Positions 13,219 to 23,183 are shown, numbered from the stretch's first letter. The stretch is 64,000 nt of DNA from Gluconacetobacter dulcium (GCF_014174165.1 NZ_JABEQN010000023.1:1-64000); one strand, 5' to 3'. Numbers and translations are program-made. Notes: generated by a model not told the origin, from the letters alone.

Positions 13219-14666
13219 TGACCTATCTGATCGAAGGGCGCGACGGCCCGTGGGAACTGGTGGTGGGGCTGGAAGTCCATGCCCAGGTCATCAGCCAGTC
13301 CAAGCTGTTCTCGGGGGCTTCGGCCTCGTACGGTGGCGAGCCGAACACGCATGTCAGTCTGGTCGATGCCGGGTTTCCGGGCATGCTGCCGGTCATCAAC
13401 CGGGAGTGCGTGGCGCAGGCCGTGCGCACCGGGCTGGGGCTGAAGGCGCGGGTGAATCTGGAAAGCCGGTTCGACCGCAAGAATTATTTCTATGCGGACC
13501 TGCCGACGGGGTACCAGATCAGCCAGTTTACGCATCCGATCATCGGCGAGGGTGCGGTGGAGATCGAACTGGCTGACGGTTCGACGCGCATGATCGGCAT
13601 TACCCGCCTGCATCTGGAACAGGATGCTGGCAAGTCGATGCATGATCAGGACCCCGCGCGTTCGTTCATCGACCTGAACCGGGCGGGTGTCGCGCTGATG
13701 GAGATCGTCAGCGAGCCCGATATCCGCTCGCCGGAGGAAGCGGGGGCGTATCTGCGCAAGCTGCGCATGATCCTGCGGTATCTGGGCACCTGCGATGGCA
13801 ACATGGAAGAAGGCTCGATGCGTGCCGACGTGAACGTGTCGGTTCGCAAGGCCGGGGAGCCGTTCCGGACGCGCTGCGAGATCAAGAACGTCAACTCGAT
13901 CCGCTATGTCATGCAGGCGATCGAGGTCGAGGCCGTGCGGCAGGTGGAAATCTGGGAAAATGGCGGTTCGGTCGATCAGGAAACGCGCCTGTTTGACCCG
14001 GCGCGCTCCGAGACGCGCTCGCTGCGCAGCAAGGAAGATGCGCACGATTACCGCTATTTCCCCGACCCCGACCTGTTGCCGCTGGTGATCGAGGAGGCGT
14101 GGGTTCAGGATCTGGCCGGGAAGCTGCCGGAACTTCCGGATGCGAAGCGTCAGCGTTTTCAGGATGAATATGGCATTCCGCGCTATGACGCGGGTGTGCT
14201 GGTGGCCGAACAGGCGACGGCCGATTTCTATGAGACGGTGGCGCGCGGGCGTGATCCGCGGCTGGCAGCGAACTGGGTGATCGGTGATTTCTTCGCGGCC
14301 CTGAACCGCACCGGTCGCACGATTCAGGATAGTCCGATCAGTGCGGATGCGCTGGGCGGGATGCTGGACCTGATCACCGATGGCACCATCAACGGCAAGA
14401 TCGCCAAGGATGTGTTCGAGGAGATGCTGGAGACCGGTGAGGCGGCGGCGGAAATCGTCGAGCGCAAGGGGCTGCGGCAGGTGACCGATACGGGGGCGAT
14501 CGACGCTGCCGTGCAGGCGGTGCTGGACAAAAACCCTGACAAGCTGGCGGAATATCGCAGCGGCAAGGACAAGCTGTTCGGATTCTTCGTCGGGCAGGTC
14601 ATGAAGGCGATGGCCGGCAAAGGGAATCCGGCGCTGGTGAATGAGGCGCTGAAGAAAGTGTTGTAA
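13215..14666 (+). CDS. gatB: Asp-tRNA(Asn)/Glu-tRNA(Gln) amidotransferase subunit B
   Basis: The 483-residue subunit B has the kinase-like cradle domain that activates the tRNA-bound Glu/Asp ([12 protein letters not shown] at the start, then [30 protein letters not shown]-type [11 protein letters not shown]) and the C-terminal helical YqeY-like domain (from about residue 330) that binds the tRNA elbow. Length is normal. It is the last gene of gatCAB; a GC-rich hairpin follows at 14668, then tRNA-Ser. Confidence 0.96.
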   Translation: MMTYLIEGRDGPWELVVGLEVHAQVISQSKLFSGASASYGGEPNTHVSLVDAGFPGMLPVINRECVAQAVRTGLGLKARVNLESRFDRKNYFYADLPTGYQISQFTHPIIGEGAVEIELADGSTRMIGITRLHLEQDAGKSMHDQDPARSFIDLNRAGVALMEIVSEPDIRSPEEAGAYLRKLRMILRYLGTCDGNMEEGSMRADVNVSVRKAGEPFRTRCEIKNVNSIRYVMQAIEVEAVRQVEIWENGGSVDQETRLFDPARSETRSLRSKEDAHDYRYFPDPDLLPLVIEEAWVQDLAGKLPELPDAKRQRFQDEYGIPRYDAGVLVAEQATADFYETVARGRDPRLAANWVIGDFFAALNRTGRTIQDSPISADALGGMLDLITDGTINGKIAKDVFEEMLETGEAAAEIVERKGLRQVTDTGAIDAAVQAVLDKNPDKLAEYRSGKDKLFGFFVGQVMKAMAGKGNPALVNEALKKVL

Positions 14667-14667
14667 T

Positions 14668-14690
14668 CGCCGGGGAACCGGCGGTTTGGG
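14668..14690 (+). terminator. hairpin after gatB, possible terminator
   Basis: CGCCGG-GGAA-CCGGCG (14668-14683) follows the gatB stop by two bases and is followed by GTTTGGG. The T tract is poor, so termination efficiency is uncertain. Confidence 0.45.
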
Positions 14691-14761
14691 GTTTGACGGC
14701 GCTGTGGTGACAGTCTACAAGCAGCGCTGCAAACGCCGTGTTGATAAACACGCTCCTCGGC

Positions 14762-14854
14762 GGAGGGGTGGCCGAGTGGCTGAAGGCGGCGGTTTGCTAA
14801 ACCGTTGTACGGTGTCAAGCCGTACCGTGGGTTCGAATCCCATCCCCTCCGCCA
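14762..14854 (+). tRNA. tRNA-Ser(GCT)
   Basis: Complete class II tRNA with encoded CCA: acceptor GGAGGGG / CCCCTCC, anticodon loop TTGCTAA (anticodon GCT), long variable arm (GTACGGTGTCAAGCCGTAC), T-arm GTGGG-TTCGAAT-CCCAT. It reads serine codons AGC/AGU. Confidence 0.97.
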
Positions 14855-15241
14855 ATTTCCTTTTCCTGAAAATAAATGCCGGTCTGACGCATGGTGTGCC
14901 TGTTTGGCATGCCGTTCTGCTGTTTTTCACGAATGGGTGAAAAACTCTGTCGGGCACGGCCGTGCTGCGTGATCCCAAAGATTGGGGAGGCAGGCGAAGA
15001 CTATGTCGGCTTTATGGGCCGACAGCCGGTCAGCGGCACGCTGCTGGAGGCGTTGGCGCTGTTTCCGGAATTCAACCCTGCCTGATCCGTCGTGAGACGC
15101 CTGTTGTCTGACGAATGGTTTTCGGAAGTGCGGATGATGAATGGACGCGCGTGATGCTCTGACATCGGGGCGGCGTGCTGCGTATGCGCGTTGCCCGTCG
15201 GGTGCTGAAACAATTCGTGCCGGTCGGTCTGGTCGCCAGGG
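14855..15241. other. intergenic region, no gene recognised
   Basis: About 390 bases without a convincing gene. It contains a perfect 8-bp hairpin TTTTTCAC-GAATGG-GTGAAAAA (14923-14944), which may end the tRNA-Ser transcript. A 64-codon frame at 14891-15085 has no ribosome-binding site I trust and no recognisable product. Confidence 0.4.
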
Positions 15242-16588
15242 ATGCGTGCGCGCCTGTATGGGGGACTACGAACGGGCAAGCGGCGTTATGTGGGGATGAT
15301 GGTTGATAAGGTAGGCGGGCGCCTGGGCGTGCCCGATGGCGTGATGCGCGGAATCGCCGTGGCGATGACCCTGATGTTGCCGTTCTTCCTGTTGCGGGGG
15401 CGGGCGATCAGCGACGGATTCATGACCGGCATCGCCGTGCTGTTTTTGCTGCATTGCGTGCGCGTGCGTGATCGCGGCTGGTGGCGGGGGTGGCCGGTGT
15501 TCGCCCTGGCGTTCTGGGGATGCGCGATCCTGTCGTCGGTGATGCATGGCACCGGCCATGCGGTGGCCGAGGCGTTCGTGCTGGGGCGGTTTCTGCTGTT
15601 CTGCGTGGCGCTGGAACGCTGGGTGCTGCGCGATGGCGCGGCGCGGCGCTGGCTGGGGGGGGCGGTGACGTTGGCCGCCCTGTGGCTGGTCGTGGAATGC
15701 TGGCAGCAATATCTGCTGGGGACCAATCTATGGGGGTATCCGCGCTGGGTGGATGGCGCGCTGACCGGGCCGTTCTACAAGCCGCGTGCGGGGGCGGCGC
15801 TGCTGATGGTCGTTTTTCCGGGCCTGATGGTTTTTGCCGTGCGATGGCTGGAGGCGCCGGCGTGGCGGACGCGGCTGGCCGGTGTCGGGCTGATCATGTT
15901 CCTGACATTGACGATGATTCTGATCGGGCAGCGTATGCCCGCGCTGCTGTTCGGCCTGGGGCTGGTCGTCATGGCCGTGCTGATCCGCCGGTTGCGCTGG
16001 CCGGTGCTGGCCGCCGGGTTGGTGGGCGCGGTGGGGCTGGCCCTGCTGCCCGTGCTGTCGCCGCCGGCCTATGCGAAGCTGGTGGTTCGTTTCATGGACC
16101 AGATGCAGCATTTTTCCGACAGCGCCTATGGGCAGATCTATATCCGTGCCGGGGTCATGCTGGAGGACCATCCCTGGCTGGGGGTGGGGGTGGATGGGTT
16201 CAGGAATGCCTGTGCCGACCCGGTCTATGTTCGCGATCTCGTGCTGTTCGGCCGGACATTCGCGAGCCGTGGCGTTGCGGTGGGGTGCAACATTCACCCG
16301 CACAATATCTATCTGGATGTGGCGACTACGGCGGGGCTGGTTGGGCTGGGCTGTTTCCTGGCCATGGTGGCGTGCTGGTTGTGGCGGATGATCCGGGCAC
16401 TGTCGCCGGTGCAGGCGCCGCAGCAGGCGATGCTGTGCGTGACGGCTTGTGTGATGCTGTGGCCGCTGGCGTCCAGCAGCGCGCTGTTTACGGCGCGCAC
16501 GGCGGGCTGGATCTTTCTGATGGTCGGCTGGGGGCTCGCGGCCTCGGCTGATATCGCGGGTGAGAGCCGGGGCGATCGTCGTTCGTGA
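15242..16588 (+). CDS. O-antigen ligase (WaaL/Wzy_C) family membrane protein
   Basis: The 448-residue protein has about ten to twelve hydrophobic segments and a large periplasmic loop carrying QMQHFSDSAYGQIYIRAG..., ending in the family signature NIHPHNIYLDVATTAGLVG (about residues 350-370). Members join polysaccharide chains to a lipid or protein carrier at the periplasmic face (WaaL, or protein O-ligases such as PglL). No other polysaccharide genes are adjacent, so the acceptor is unknown. The downstream start MMVDKVGG at 15299 is an alternative and would remove an unusually basic N-terminus. Confidence 0.85.
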   Translation: MRARLYGGLRTGKRRYVGMMVDKVGGRLGVPDGVMRGIAVAMTLMLPFFLLRGRAISDGFMTGIAVLFLLHCVRVRDRGWWRGWPVFALAFWGCAILSSVMHGTGHAVAEAFVLGRFLLFCVALERWVLRDGAARRWLGGAVTLAALWLVVECWQQYLLGTNLWGYPRWVDGALTGPFYKPRAGAALLMVVFPGLMVFAVRWLEAPAWRTRLAGVGLIMFLTLTMILIGQRMPALLFGLGLVVMAVLIRRLRWPVLAAGLVGAVGLALLPVLSPPAYAKLVVRFMDQMQHFSDSAYGQIYIRAGVMLEDHPWLGVGVDGFRNACADPVYVRDLVLFGRTFASRGVAVGCNIHPHNIYLDVATTAGLVGLGCFLAMVACWLWRMIRALSPVQAPQQAMLCVTACVMLWPLASSSALFTARTAGWIFLMVGWGLAASADIAGESRGDRRS

Positions 16589-16612
16589 TCGTGCCGGGCT
16601 CTCGTGGGGCGT

Positions 16613-17113
16613 TTATGCCGTCATGCGGCCTGTGGCTGCGTACTGGCGGCGGAAGGCCAGCGCCCAGCCCAGGAAGTAGCCTGCCAGCGCCCCGGACAGT
16701 GCGGCGCGCAGCAGGCCCAGTGCGAACCGTTCTTCCGGTCTCATCGCTATTGCCATGCCGATGGCGAATTGCGCGGCGAACAGGCTGACATTCCGCACCA
16801 GCGGCCATGGGGTGGCTGTGCGGTGCACGAGTGCGCGGGCGCGGTCGATCGTCATGTGTCGTGGCCCGATCCGGTAGCCGGCGGGTATCATGCTTGCCGC
16901 CGCCACCATCCAGGTCAGGGAGGGGACCATGCTTCCTTCGGATCGTGAGATCAGGCCCGAGAGGCCCCACAGGATGAACACGATCGGCACCAGCGCCACC
17001 CGGCGCAGCGGAATGGTATGGTCGGACAGGGCGCGGGAGCCCTGCCAGACCAGATAGGCCAGCAGCAGCCAGACCCAGAGCGGCACATGTGAGACGATCA
17101 TCGGGGCAGACAC
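16613..17113 (-). CDS. integral membrane protein, DUF6622-like
   Basis: The 166-residue protein starts MSAPMIVSHVPLWVWLLLAY and has four or five predicted transmembrane segments (residues about 10-28, 40-55, 68-82, 105-122, 130-150), with an Arg/His-rich loop (YRIGPRHMTIDRARAL) between the third and fourth. The pattern resembles small membrane proteins annotated as DUF6622 in Proteobacteria; this family name is from memory. No catalytic residues. It is convergent with the O-antigen-ligase-like gene and divergent from the LytTR gene. Confidence 0.65.
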   Translation of the reverse strand: MSAPMIVSHVPLWVWLLLAYLVWQGSRALSDHTIPLRRVALVPIVFILWGLSGLISRSEGSMVPSLTWMVAAASMIPAGYRIGPRHMTIDRARALVHRTATPWPLVRNVSLFAAQFAIGMAIAMRPEERFALGLLRAALSGALAGYFLGWALAFRRQYAATGRMTA

Positions 17114-17245
17114 GGGGTGCTCCGTTCATGGTTGGTGGTTCGACCACGTCATGTTGCGGAGATCGGACGGTGCGGGCAGGGCCGGTTTCGCCAGTGTCTC
17201 GCCGTTTTCGCGGATGGATGCTTATATGCCGTTCGCGAAGCGTGA

Positions 17246-18051
17246 ATGGGGGACGCCTTGGACGATGCGCTGGCGGCGGTGCCGTGCGAGCTGAAGCGGC
17301 GGGTCAGCTTTGCCTTTGCGACCGCCATCGCCATGACGTTCCTGGCCCCATGGGGCAGCGCGCATCTGCCGCTGCCGCGACGGGCGGTCGAATGGCTGGT
17401 CTGTATCGCGATTTGGGAAGCGGCGGTGTGGCTGGTGCGCGGTGGCGTGACGCGGCGGTTTGGTGGTGGGCGCGCGGGGGGGGGGCGGACATTCTTTCGC
17501 GGCTATCTGCTGACGCTGGGGCTTGCGTCCGTCCCCGCCGTGCCGTTGTGCATGCTTGTTATCAACGGGACCGTCGGCACCTTCGGCGACTTTGCCCTGT
17601 TCTATGCCGATGCGATGGGGCTGGGATTCATTCTGGCCGCTATTCGCTATGGGATATGGGGGCAGCGGTCTGCGACACGGGATGGTGTTTCCGCCGAGCT
17701 TGCGCCGGCGCGGGTGCCTGGCGCGGGTGGCGTGTCGTGCTGCGATTTCCTTGGACGCCATGCCCCGGATCTGGCGGGGGCGAGGCTGCTCGCGCTCGCG
17801 GCGGAGGATCATTATCTGCGGATTCATACCGACAGGGGGCAGGCGCTGGCGCTGCTGCGTCTGCGCGATGCGATCGACAGTCTGGGCGCCGAGGCGGGGC
17901 TACAGGTGCATCGTTCGTACTGGGTGCGATGCATGCGGCGCCCCGGGCCGCGCGCCGGGGGCAGTCCTGGCAACTGGAATTGCCCTCGGGGCTCAGTATT
18001 CCCGTCAGCAAGGCGCGTGTTGCGGCTTGCCGGGCGGTCGGCTGGTTGTAA
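17246..18051 (+). pseudogene. membrane-anchored LytTR-family regulator, frameshifted near its C-terminus
   Basis: From ATG 17246 the frame encodes four transmembrane helices (roughly residues 25-40, 48-65, 90-110, 118-138), then a LytTR DNA-binding domain with LLALAAEDHYLRIHTDRGQA and LQVHRSYWV. LytTR domains bind direct repeats and membrane versions sense unknown signals. After HRSYWV the frame goes wrong. The expected end (RRGQSWQLELPSGLSIPVSK..., then a stop at 18051) continues in another frame, and one extra G near 17924-17926 would restore a single protein ending in VGWL. This is either a true inactivating deletion or a sequencing error. In the shifted frame the ORF runs on without a stop into lysA, which is accidental. 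Confidence 0.75.
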
Positions 18052-18055
18052 AGCC

Positions 18056-18460
18056 TCAGGCTGTCGCCAGATCTTCGGGGCCGAAGGCGTCGGGCAGCAG
18101 TTCGGCCAGGGTGCGGACCAGCAGTACGTCGCCGGATGGGTTGACCATGCGGATTCTCAGGTCCGGCGCGCCGAATTCGCGGATTTTCTGGCGGCAGCCG
18201 CCGCAGGGTGCGCAGGCGCGGTCGCCGCCGCCGCAGATGACGATATCCGTGATGCGCCGGCCGCCGGCGGCCGCCATGGCCGAGATCGCCCCGCCTTCGG
18301 CGCAGATGCCCTCGGGGTAGGCGGCGTTTTCGGTATTGCAGCCGACGAACAGGCGGCCGTCGGCGTCATGCAGGGCGGCGCCGACCAGGAAGCGGGAATA
18401 GGGGGCGTAGGCGTTGGTGCGGACGGCGATCGCGGCGTCGATCAGCGTGTCGTCGGACAT
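18056..18460 (-). CDS. cdd: cytidine deaminase
   Basis: The 134-residue tetrameric-type enzyme has AYAPYSRFLVGAAL at the N-terminus, the catalytic CAEGGAIS segment (Cys-Ala-Glu; zinc ligand and proton-shuttle Glu) within NTENAAYPEGICAEGGAIS, and PCGGCRQKI with the other two zinc cysteines. It deaminates cytidine and deoxycytidine to uridine and deoxyuridine in pyrimidine salvage. It ends five bases from the regulator's end on the opposite strand and is divergent from lysA. Confidence 0.95.
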   Translation of the reverse strand: MSDDTLIDAAIAVRTNAYAPYSRFLVGAALHDADGRLFVGCNTENAAYPEGICAEGGAISAMAAAGGRRITDIVICGGGDRACAPCGGCRQKIREFGAPDLRIRMVNPSGDVLLVRTLAELLPDAFGPEDLATA

Positions 18461-18577
18461 TGTAGCCTCCCTGGTTTGTTCAAGCTGGTGAACCCTCTAT
18501 CGGATCGTATGGCGAAAGAACAGCGTGTGGGAGTTGTGGCGCTTGGAACCTGGGCGCCGTGCCGGTATTCTCGATCC

Positions 18578-19936
18578 ATGCTGGATCGCCCCTCTTCGCC
18601 TGCCGCGCAGGACCCGACCGTTGCCGACCTGCTGGCCGCGCGCCCGCATCTGTCGATGCATGCTCTTGACGGCCTGACGCTGGAGGACGTGCCGCTGAAT
18701 GCGATCGCGGATGCGGTCGGTACGCCCACATGGGTCATGGGGGCGGGGACGCTGCGGGCGCGCTATCGCCTGCTGGACGGCGCGATGCGCGGGGCGGGGC
18801 TGGCGCCGTCGATCCATTTCGCGGTGAAGGCGAACGATCATCTGGCCGTGCTGCGCGTTCTGGCGGCGGAAGGGGCCGGGGCCGATGTGGTCAGCGGTGG
18901 CGAACTGCGCCGTGCCCGTGCGGCGGGGGTGCCGGCGGGGCGGATCGTGTTTTCGGGCGTGGGCAAGACGCGCGAGGAAATGGCGCTGGCGCTCGCCGAG
19001 GGCATTGGGCACATCGCGGTCGAGAGTGCCGAGGAACTGGAGATTCTCTCCGCCGTCGCCGGGTCGTCCGGCCGGGTGGCGCCGATTACGCTGCGGGTGA
19101 ATCCGGACGTGGATGCCGGTACGCATGAGAAGATCACCACCGGGCTTTCGACCAACAAATTCGGCATTGCCTATGCCCGTGCGGCCGCGCTGTACGAGCG
19201 CGCGGCTTCGTTGCCGGGGCTGAAGCCGCTGGGGTTCTCGGTGCATATCGGCAGCCAGATTGGCGCCATGGCACCCTATCGGGCCGCGTTTGCCCGGGTG
19301 GCGGATCTGGTGCGCGCGGTGCGGGCGCGGGGGCTGTCGGTGAGTCTGGTGGATTGTGGCGGGGGGCTCGGCATCACCTATCGCGATGAGGTCGAGGGCG
19401 CGCCGGAGGCTCTGGCCGGGGCGATCCGGGCGGAACTGGGCGATCTGGATGTGCGGCTGGCGATCGAGCCGGGGCGCTGGCTGGCGGGGCCGGCCGGGTT
19501 ACTGCTGTCGCGGGTGATCCTGCGCAAGGTCGGTGAGGATGGGTTGCCGTCCTTCCTGATCCTGGATGCGGCGATGAACGATTTGATGCGGCCCAGCCTT
19601 TATGAGGCCTGGCATGGGATTCTGCCGGTTTCGGCGCGCGATGCGACGCGGCCGGCGGAGGCGGTGAATGTGGTCGGGCCGGTCTGCGAGAGCGCGGATT
19701 CCTTTGCTGATGGGCGGGTTCTGCCGCGTCTGGACGAGGGGGCGCGGGTGGCGCTGCTGGATACTGGTGCTTATGGGGCCGTCATGAGTTCCACTTATAA
19801 CGGCCGGCCGCTGGCAGCCCAGGTGCTGGTGGATGGCGGGCGCTGGTCGGTGATCCGTGCGCGCCAGCCTGTTGAGAGCCTGTGGGCGGCGGACCGGATT
19901 CCCGACTGGGTGATGCCCGTGCCGGAAGGCGGCTGA
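18578..19936 (+). CDS. lysA: diaminopimelate decarboxylase
   Basis: Start at ATG 18578 (the frame is open far upstream only by accident), giving 452 residues. PLP-dependent decarboxylase signatures: HFAVKANDHLAVL with the PLP Lys (about residue 90), GVGKTREE, FSVHIGSQIG, CGGGLGITY, IEPGRWL, and the C-terminal CESADSFA and DTGAYGAVMSSTYN that complete the active site across the dimer. It makes L-lysine from meso-diaminopimelate. The next gene begins eight bases after its stop. Confidence 0.95.
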   Translation: MLDRPSSPAAQDPTVADLLAARPHLSMHALDGLTLEDVPLNAIADAVGTPTWVMGAGTLRARYRLLDGAMRGAGLAPSIHFAVKANDHLAVLRVLAAEGAGADVVSGGELRRARAAGVPAGRIVFSGVGKTREEMALALAEGIGHIAVESAEELEILSAVAGSSGRVAPITLRVNPDVDAGTHEKITTGLSTNKFGIAYARAAALYERAASLPGLKPLGFSVHIGSQIGAMAPYRAAFARVADLVRAVRARGLSVSLVDCGGGLGITYRDEVEGAPEALAGAIRAELGDLDVRLAIEPGRWLAGPAGLLLSRVILRKVGEDGLPSFLILDAAMNDLMRPSLYEAWHGILPVSARDATRPAEAVNVVGPVCESADSFADGRVLPRLDEGARVALLDTGAYGAVMSSTYNGRPLAAQVLVDGGRWSVIRARQPVESLWAADRIPDWVMPVPEGG

Positions 19937-19943
19937 GCCCGGC

Positions 19944-22766
19944 ATGGCGGGCGGGTCCACATCCCTGGGGAATGACGGGGCGCCGGCGCCATCCGTCGTG
20001 CCGTTCGCGGTGCGTCTGGCGGCGGCGCGGCATCGGGCGCGGCTGGTCTTGTGGATCGAAGTGCTGCGGCCTGTCGTGCTGCCGGTGCTGGGGGTGTTGG
20101 CCGCCTATATGATCGCGGGCCTGCTGGGGATGCCGCAGGCGTTGTCCGACCTGTTGCGCGGGGTGATCCTGGCCTTGCTGGCCGGGGCCTGCGTGGGGTG
20201 GATCGTCTGGCGGGGGCGGCGGGTCGTGGCGCCGACGCCGGACGATATTGACCGGCGGATTGAGCGGGCGTCGGGGCTGGCGCATCGGCCATTGCAGACG
20301 TTGGGCGATCGTCCTGCGACGGACGGTACGGAACAGGCGGGATTGTGGGCCGCGCATCTGTGGCGCACGGGCCATGCGATCGGCCGGTTGCGGGCCGGGT
20401 GGCCGCGGCTGTGGGCTGGCGCGCAGGACCCCTGGCGTCTGGGGATCGTCTTGCCGGTGGCCCTGCTGGCGGCGCTGGGCTGGGCCGGGCCTGAGGTGCC
20501 GGGGCGGCTGGCGGCGGCGTTCTGGCCGGGGCTGGACGATCCGGGGGCGGCGCGGCCGCATATTCAGGCCTGGATTACGCTGCCGGCCTATGCGCCCGGC
20601 GCGCCGGTGTTTCTGGACGAGCGGACGGGGCAGGCGACGGTGCCTCAGGGTTCGGTCCTGAGTGTCAGCGTGACGGATCTGCATGGCCGGCCGAGCGTGC
20701 GTGTTGCACCGCTGGGGGCGGGGCCTGCGGTGGCGGACGAGCGGTTCCGCGCGCTGGGGCCGGGAAGCTGGTCGGCGGAAATCAAACTGCTGGGCAGTGC
20801 GACGCTGGCGCTGCGCGGGCGCGGGCGGACCTTCAGCGACTGGACCGTGACGGTTTTGCCCGACGCGGCGCCGACCGTGGCATGGGGTACGCGGCCGGGG
20901 AGCACGGCTGGCGAGTGGCGCACCCGGCTGCCTTATGCCGCCAAGCAGGCCTATGGCATCGCGTCGCTGCATGCCGAGTTGCGGCTGGCGCAGCAGGGCA
21001 AGGGGAATGCGGCCGGACGGGTGCTGAGCGTGCCGATTCCGCTGGATGGCCAGCCGCGCGATGCGTCCGGCGTGACCACGCCTGATCTTTCGGCCGATCC
21101 CTGGGCGGGCGAAGAGGTCGTGGGGCGGTTGGTGGCGACCAGCACCAGCGGGCAGCAGGGCACGAGCCCCGAGGCGCGATTCCGTCTTGGCGCGCGCAAG
21201 TTCACCAGTCCGGTGGCCAAGGCCGTGCTGGATATCAGGCGCCGGCTGGCGCTGGGGCGTGAAGGGGCGGCCGAGGGCGCTGCCGATCTGGCGGCGCTGG
21301 GGGAGATGCCTGATCCGTTTCAGGCCGATGCGGGGATGCTGCTGAATCTTGCTGCTGCGGCGGCTCTTCTGGAGAGCACCGATGTGGCGCATCAGGCGGC
21401 GCTGGATCAGGTGGTGGCGCGGCTGTGGTATCTGGCGCTGGAGATCGAGGACGTGCGGCATGGCGGGCAGGCCGGTGCCCAGGCGGCGCTGGATGTTCGC
21501 GCGGCGCAGGATGCCGTGACCGCGCAGTTGAACCGCATGCGGGCATTGGGAGCGCAGGGTCAGTCACCCGCCGAACAGAGCGAATTGCAGCGGCGGATGG
21601 AGGCGTTGCGTCAGGCGATTTCCCGCCGGATGCAGGCGCTGGCCCAGCAGGCGTTGCAGTCGCATACCGCGATCCCCGATCTGCCGGGGATGACCCAGGA
21701 TGGGGACCGCGCGTTGTCGAAGATGATGCAGCAGATGCAGGATGCGGCGAAGAACGGTCGGTCCGCCGAAGCGATGCAGATGATGCAGCGCATGGAAGAC
21801 ATGCTGGAACATATGCGCACGGCCTCGCCGCAGGATATGGCGAACCTGGCGGCGCAGATGATGGCGCGCCAGCAGGCCGCCGAGCAGCAGGCGGCGCTGC
21901 GGGACCTGATTGCCCGCCAGTCCGGCCTGCTGGATCACAGCCAGGCGCGGCTCGATCGCGTGCAGCGCGCGCGGGACAAGGCCGAGGCGGCGCGGCGGGC
22001 GAAGCAGGAGGAAGAGGCGGATTCGGATGGGGATCTGACCACGATGCCGGCGGCCGAACTGATGCGCCGCCTTGGCCTGCGGCCGTTGCCCGGCATGCAG
22101 GACGAGCAGTCCGGCCCGCAGGGCGGGCCGCCGCCGGGGAGTGCTTCGGCCGATGGGGCGAAAGGGGCGCCGTCGTCCGGGCCGGGCCAGCAGGGCGCGG
22201 ATATGCCGGGCGACGAGGCCGCGCGAGGGAGTGACCGGGCCATGCAGCGCGCGCTGGGGCGGGCGTTGGGTGAGTTGGGGCGTGAATTCAAGGGCCTGAC
22301 GGGGAAGGACGCGCCGTCCGGTTTTACCGACGCGGGGCAGTCGATCAAGAACGCGCGCACCGCGCTGGCCGGCGGCGATGACGCGGCGGCGGCGGCGGCG
22401 CAGCGCAAGGCCCTGGCCGACCTCCAGAAGGGCGACCAGCAGATGCATCAGGCGATGAAGGGATCGGGCGGCGGCGGCATGACCAGTTTCCTGCCGGGCT
22501 TCTCGAACAGTTCCGGCGGCGGCAAGCCGGGCGACGGCGAGGATTCCAGCGAGAGCGCGCAGGAAGACGAAAAGGGGGACCGCGATCCGCTGGGCCGGCG
22601 GACTGGCGAGGGCAAGGAGGGAATTGATGCCGATACCCATGTGCCCGATGCGATGTCGCGCGAGCGTGCCCGCGAGATCGAGCAGGAATTGCGTCGCCGG
22701 GATTCCGACCGCACCCGTCCGCGCGACGAACTGGATTATCTGGATCGCCTGCTGAAGCCGTTCTGA
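19944..22766 (+). CDS. DUF4175 / TIGR02302-family membrane protein
   Basis: The 940-residue protein has two or three transmembrane helices near the N-terminus (residues about 30-95) and another near 165-185. It also has the family's DDIDRRIERASGLAHRPL segment, a long beta-rich periplasmic region, a Gln/Met-rich coiled-coil stretch (about 530-720) and a Gly/Ser-rich linker. The conserved tail is DADTHVPDAMSRERAREIE...RP-RDELDYLDRLLKPF. The family is confined to alphaproteobacteria and has no assigned function. It follows lysA by eight bases, so co-transcription is likely. Confidence 0.85.
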   Translation: MAGGSTSLGNDGAPAPSVVPFAVRLAAARHRARLVLWIEVLRPVVLPVLGVLAAYMIAGLLGMPQALSDLLRGVILALLAGACVGWIVWRGRRVVAPTPDDIDRRIERASGLAHRPLQTLGDRPATDGTEQAGLWAAHLWRTGHAIGRLRAGWPRLWAGAQDPWRLGIVLPVALLAALGWAGPEVPGRLAAAFWPGLDDPGAARPHIQAWITLPAYAPGAPVFLDERTGQATVPQGSVLSVSVTDLHGRPSVRVAPLGAGPAVADERFRALGPGSWSAEIKLLGSATLALRGRGRTFSDWTVTVLPDAAPTVAWGTRPGSTAGEWRTRLPYAAKQAYGIASLHAELRLAQQGKGNAAGRVLSVPIPLDGQPRDASGVTTPDLSADPWAGEEVVGRLVATSTSGQQGTSPEARFRLGARKFTSPVAKAVLDIRRRLALGREGAAEGAADLAALGEMPDPFQADAGMLLNLAAAAALLESTDVAHQAALDQVVARLWYLALEIEDVRHGGQAGAQAALDVRAAQDAVTAQLNRMRALGAQGQSPAEQSELQRRMEALRQAISRRMQALAQQALQSHTAIPDLPGMTQDGDRALSKMMQQMQDAAKNGRSAEAMQMMQRMEDMLEHMRTASPQDMANLAAQMMARQQAAEQQAALRDLIARQSGLLDHSQARLDRVQRARDKAEAARRAKQEEEADSDGDLTTMPAAELMRRLGLRPLPGMQDEQSGPQGGPPPGSASADGAKGAPSSGPGQQGADMPGDEAARGSDRAMQRALGRALGELGREFKGLTGKDAPSGFTDAGQSIKNARTALAGGDDAAAAAAQRKALADLQKGDQQMHQAMKGSGGGGMTSFLPGFSNSSGGGKPGDGEDSSESAQEDEKGDRDPLGRRTGEGKEGIDADTHVPDAMSRERAREIEQELRRRDSDRTRPRDELDYLDRLLKPF

Positions 22767-22788
22767 AAGCTGCCAGCGTCATGGCGGA

Positions 22789-23018
22789 CATCGAAGCGGA
22801 GCGGCCGAAAGGCCGTGAACGCCAGACCGTTTCCCGGTGGGCGTGAGACTCGGAATTTGTGGGGGGAAACGTGGGCTGGTGAGCGAGAGCGGCCCGCAGG
22901 GCCGCGGCCGGTGTGTGTGTTTCCGAGCACCGGAGCGGAGCGGCCTTGACGGCCGTGAGCACCGGAGCACAGGAAACGCGCATCGGATCGCCACCAGCGC
23001 GCGTTTCCCCCGACAAAT
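22789..23018. repeat. structured intergenic repeat, copy 1 (with an adjoining partial core)
   Basis: The unit 22866-23008 has outer arms GAAACGTGGGCTGGTGAGCG and, in reverse complement, GAAACGCGCGCTGGTGGCG, enclosing a core with TTTCCGAGCACCGGAGCGG, GGCCTTGACGGCC and CAGGAAACGCG. The same unit recurs at 34277-34416. A partial core (GAAGCGGAGCGGCC...GGCCGTGAACGC) sits at 22793-22829. It lies just past the end of lptM. Confidence 0.7.
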
Positions 23019-23183
23019 TTAGTCGGGCATGGGGTAGGTGCGGGGATACGTCATATGCGAGGTTGGGCCGGGGGCGGAGGGGGAGCCTTTCTTGCCGCAG
23101 GCCGCGAGGCCCGTCAGCAGAAGGGCGAGGCCCAGCGCGGTGCCCAACGCGGTGCCCAGGGGGCGCATCAGGCGCCGGGTCAT
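23019..23183 (-). CDS. lptM: LptM-like small lipoprotein
   Basis: A 54-residue protein with a signal peptide and lipobox ([15 protein letters not shown], Cys at residue 29), the hallmark of the YifL/LptM group. In E. coli LptM stabilises the LptD/E lipopolysaccharide translocon at the outer membrane. Its start overlaps the stop of argH (TCATGGTG region), and argH-lptM pairing is usual in Proteobacteria. Only the lipobox and length support the name. Confidence 0.75.
   Translation of the reverse strand: MTRRLMRPLGTALGTALGLALLLTGLAACGKKGSPSAPGPTSHMTYPRTYPMPD

Noticed and set aside
14891-15085. A 64-residue Cys-rich open frame after tRNA-Ser
   Set aside because: No convincing ribosome-binding site or family resemblance, and it starts inside the AT-rich hairpin area following the tRNA.
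17246-19936. An apparent 896-residue fusion of a membrane regulator with diaminopimelate decarboxylase
   Set aside because: The middle part is the antisense of cdd and has no protein-like composition; the run-on exists only because of the frameshift in the LytTR gene. The two genes are annotated separately.
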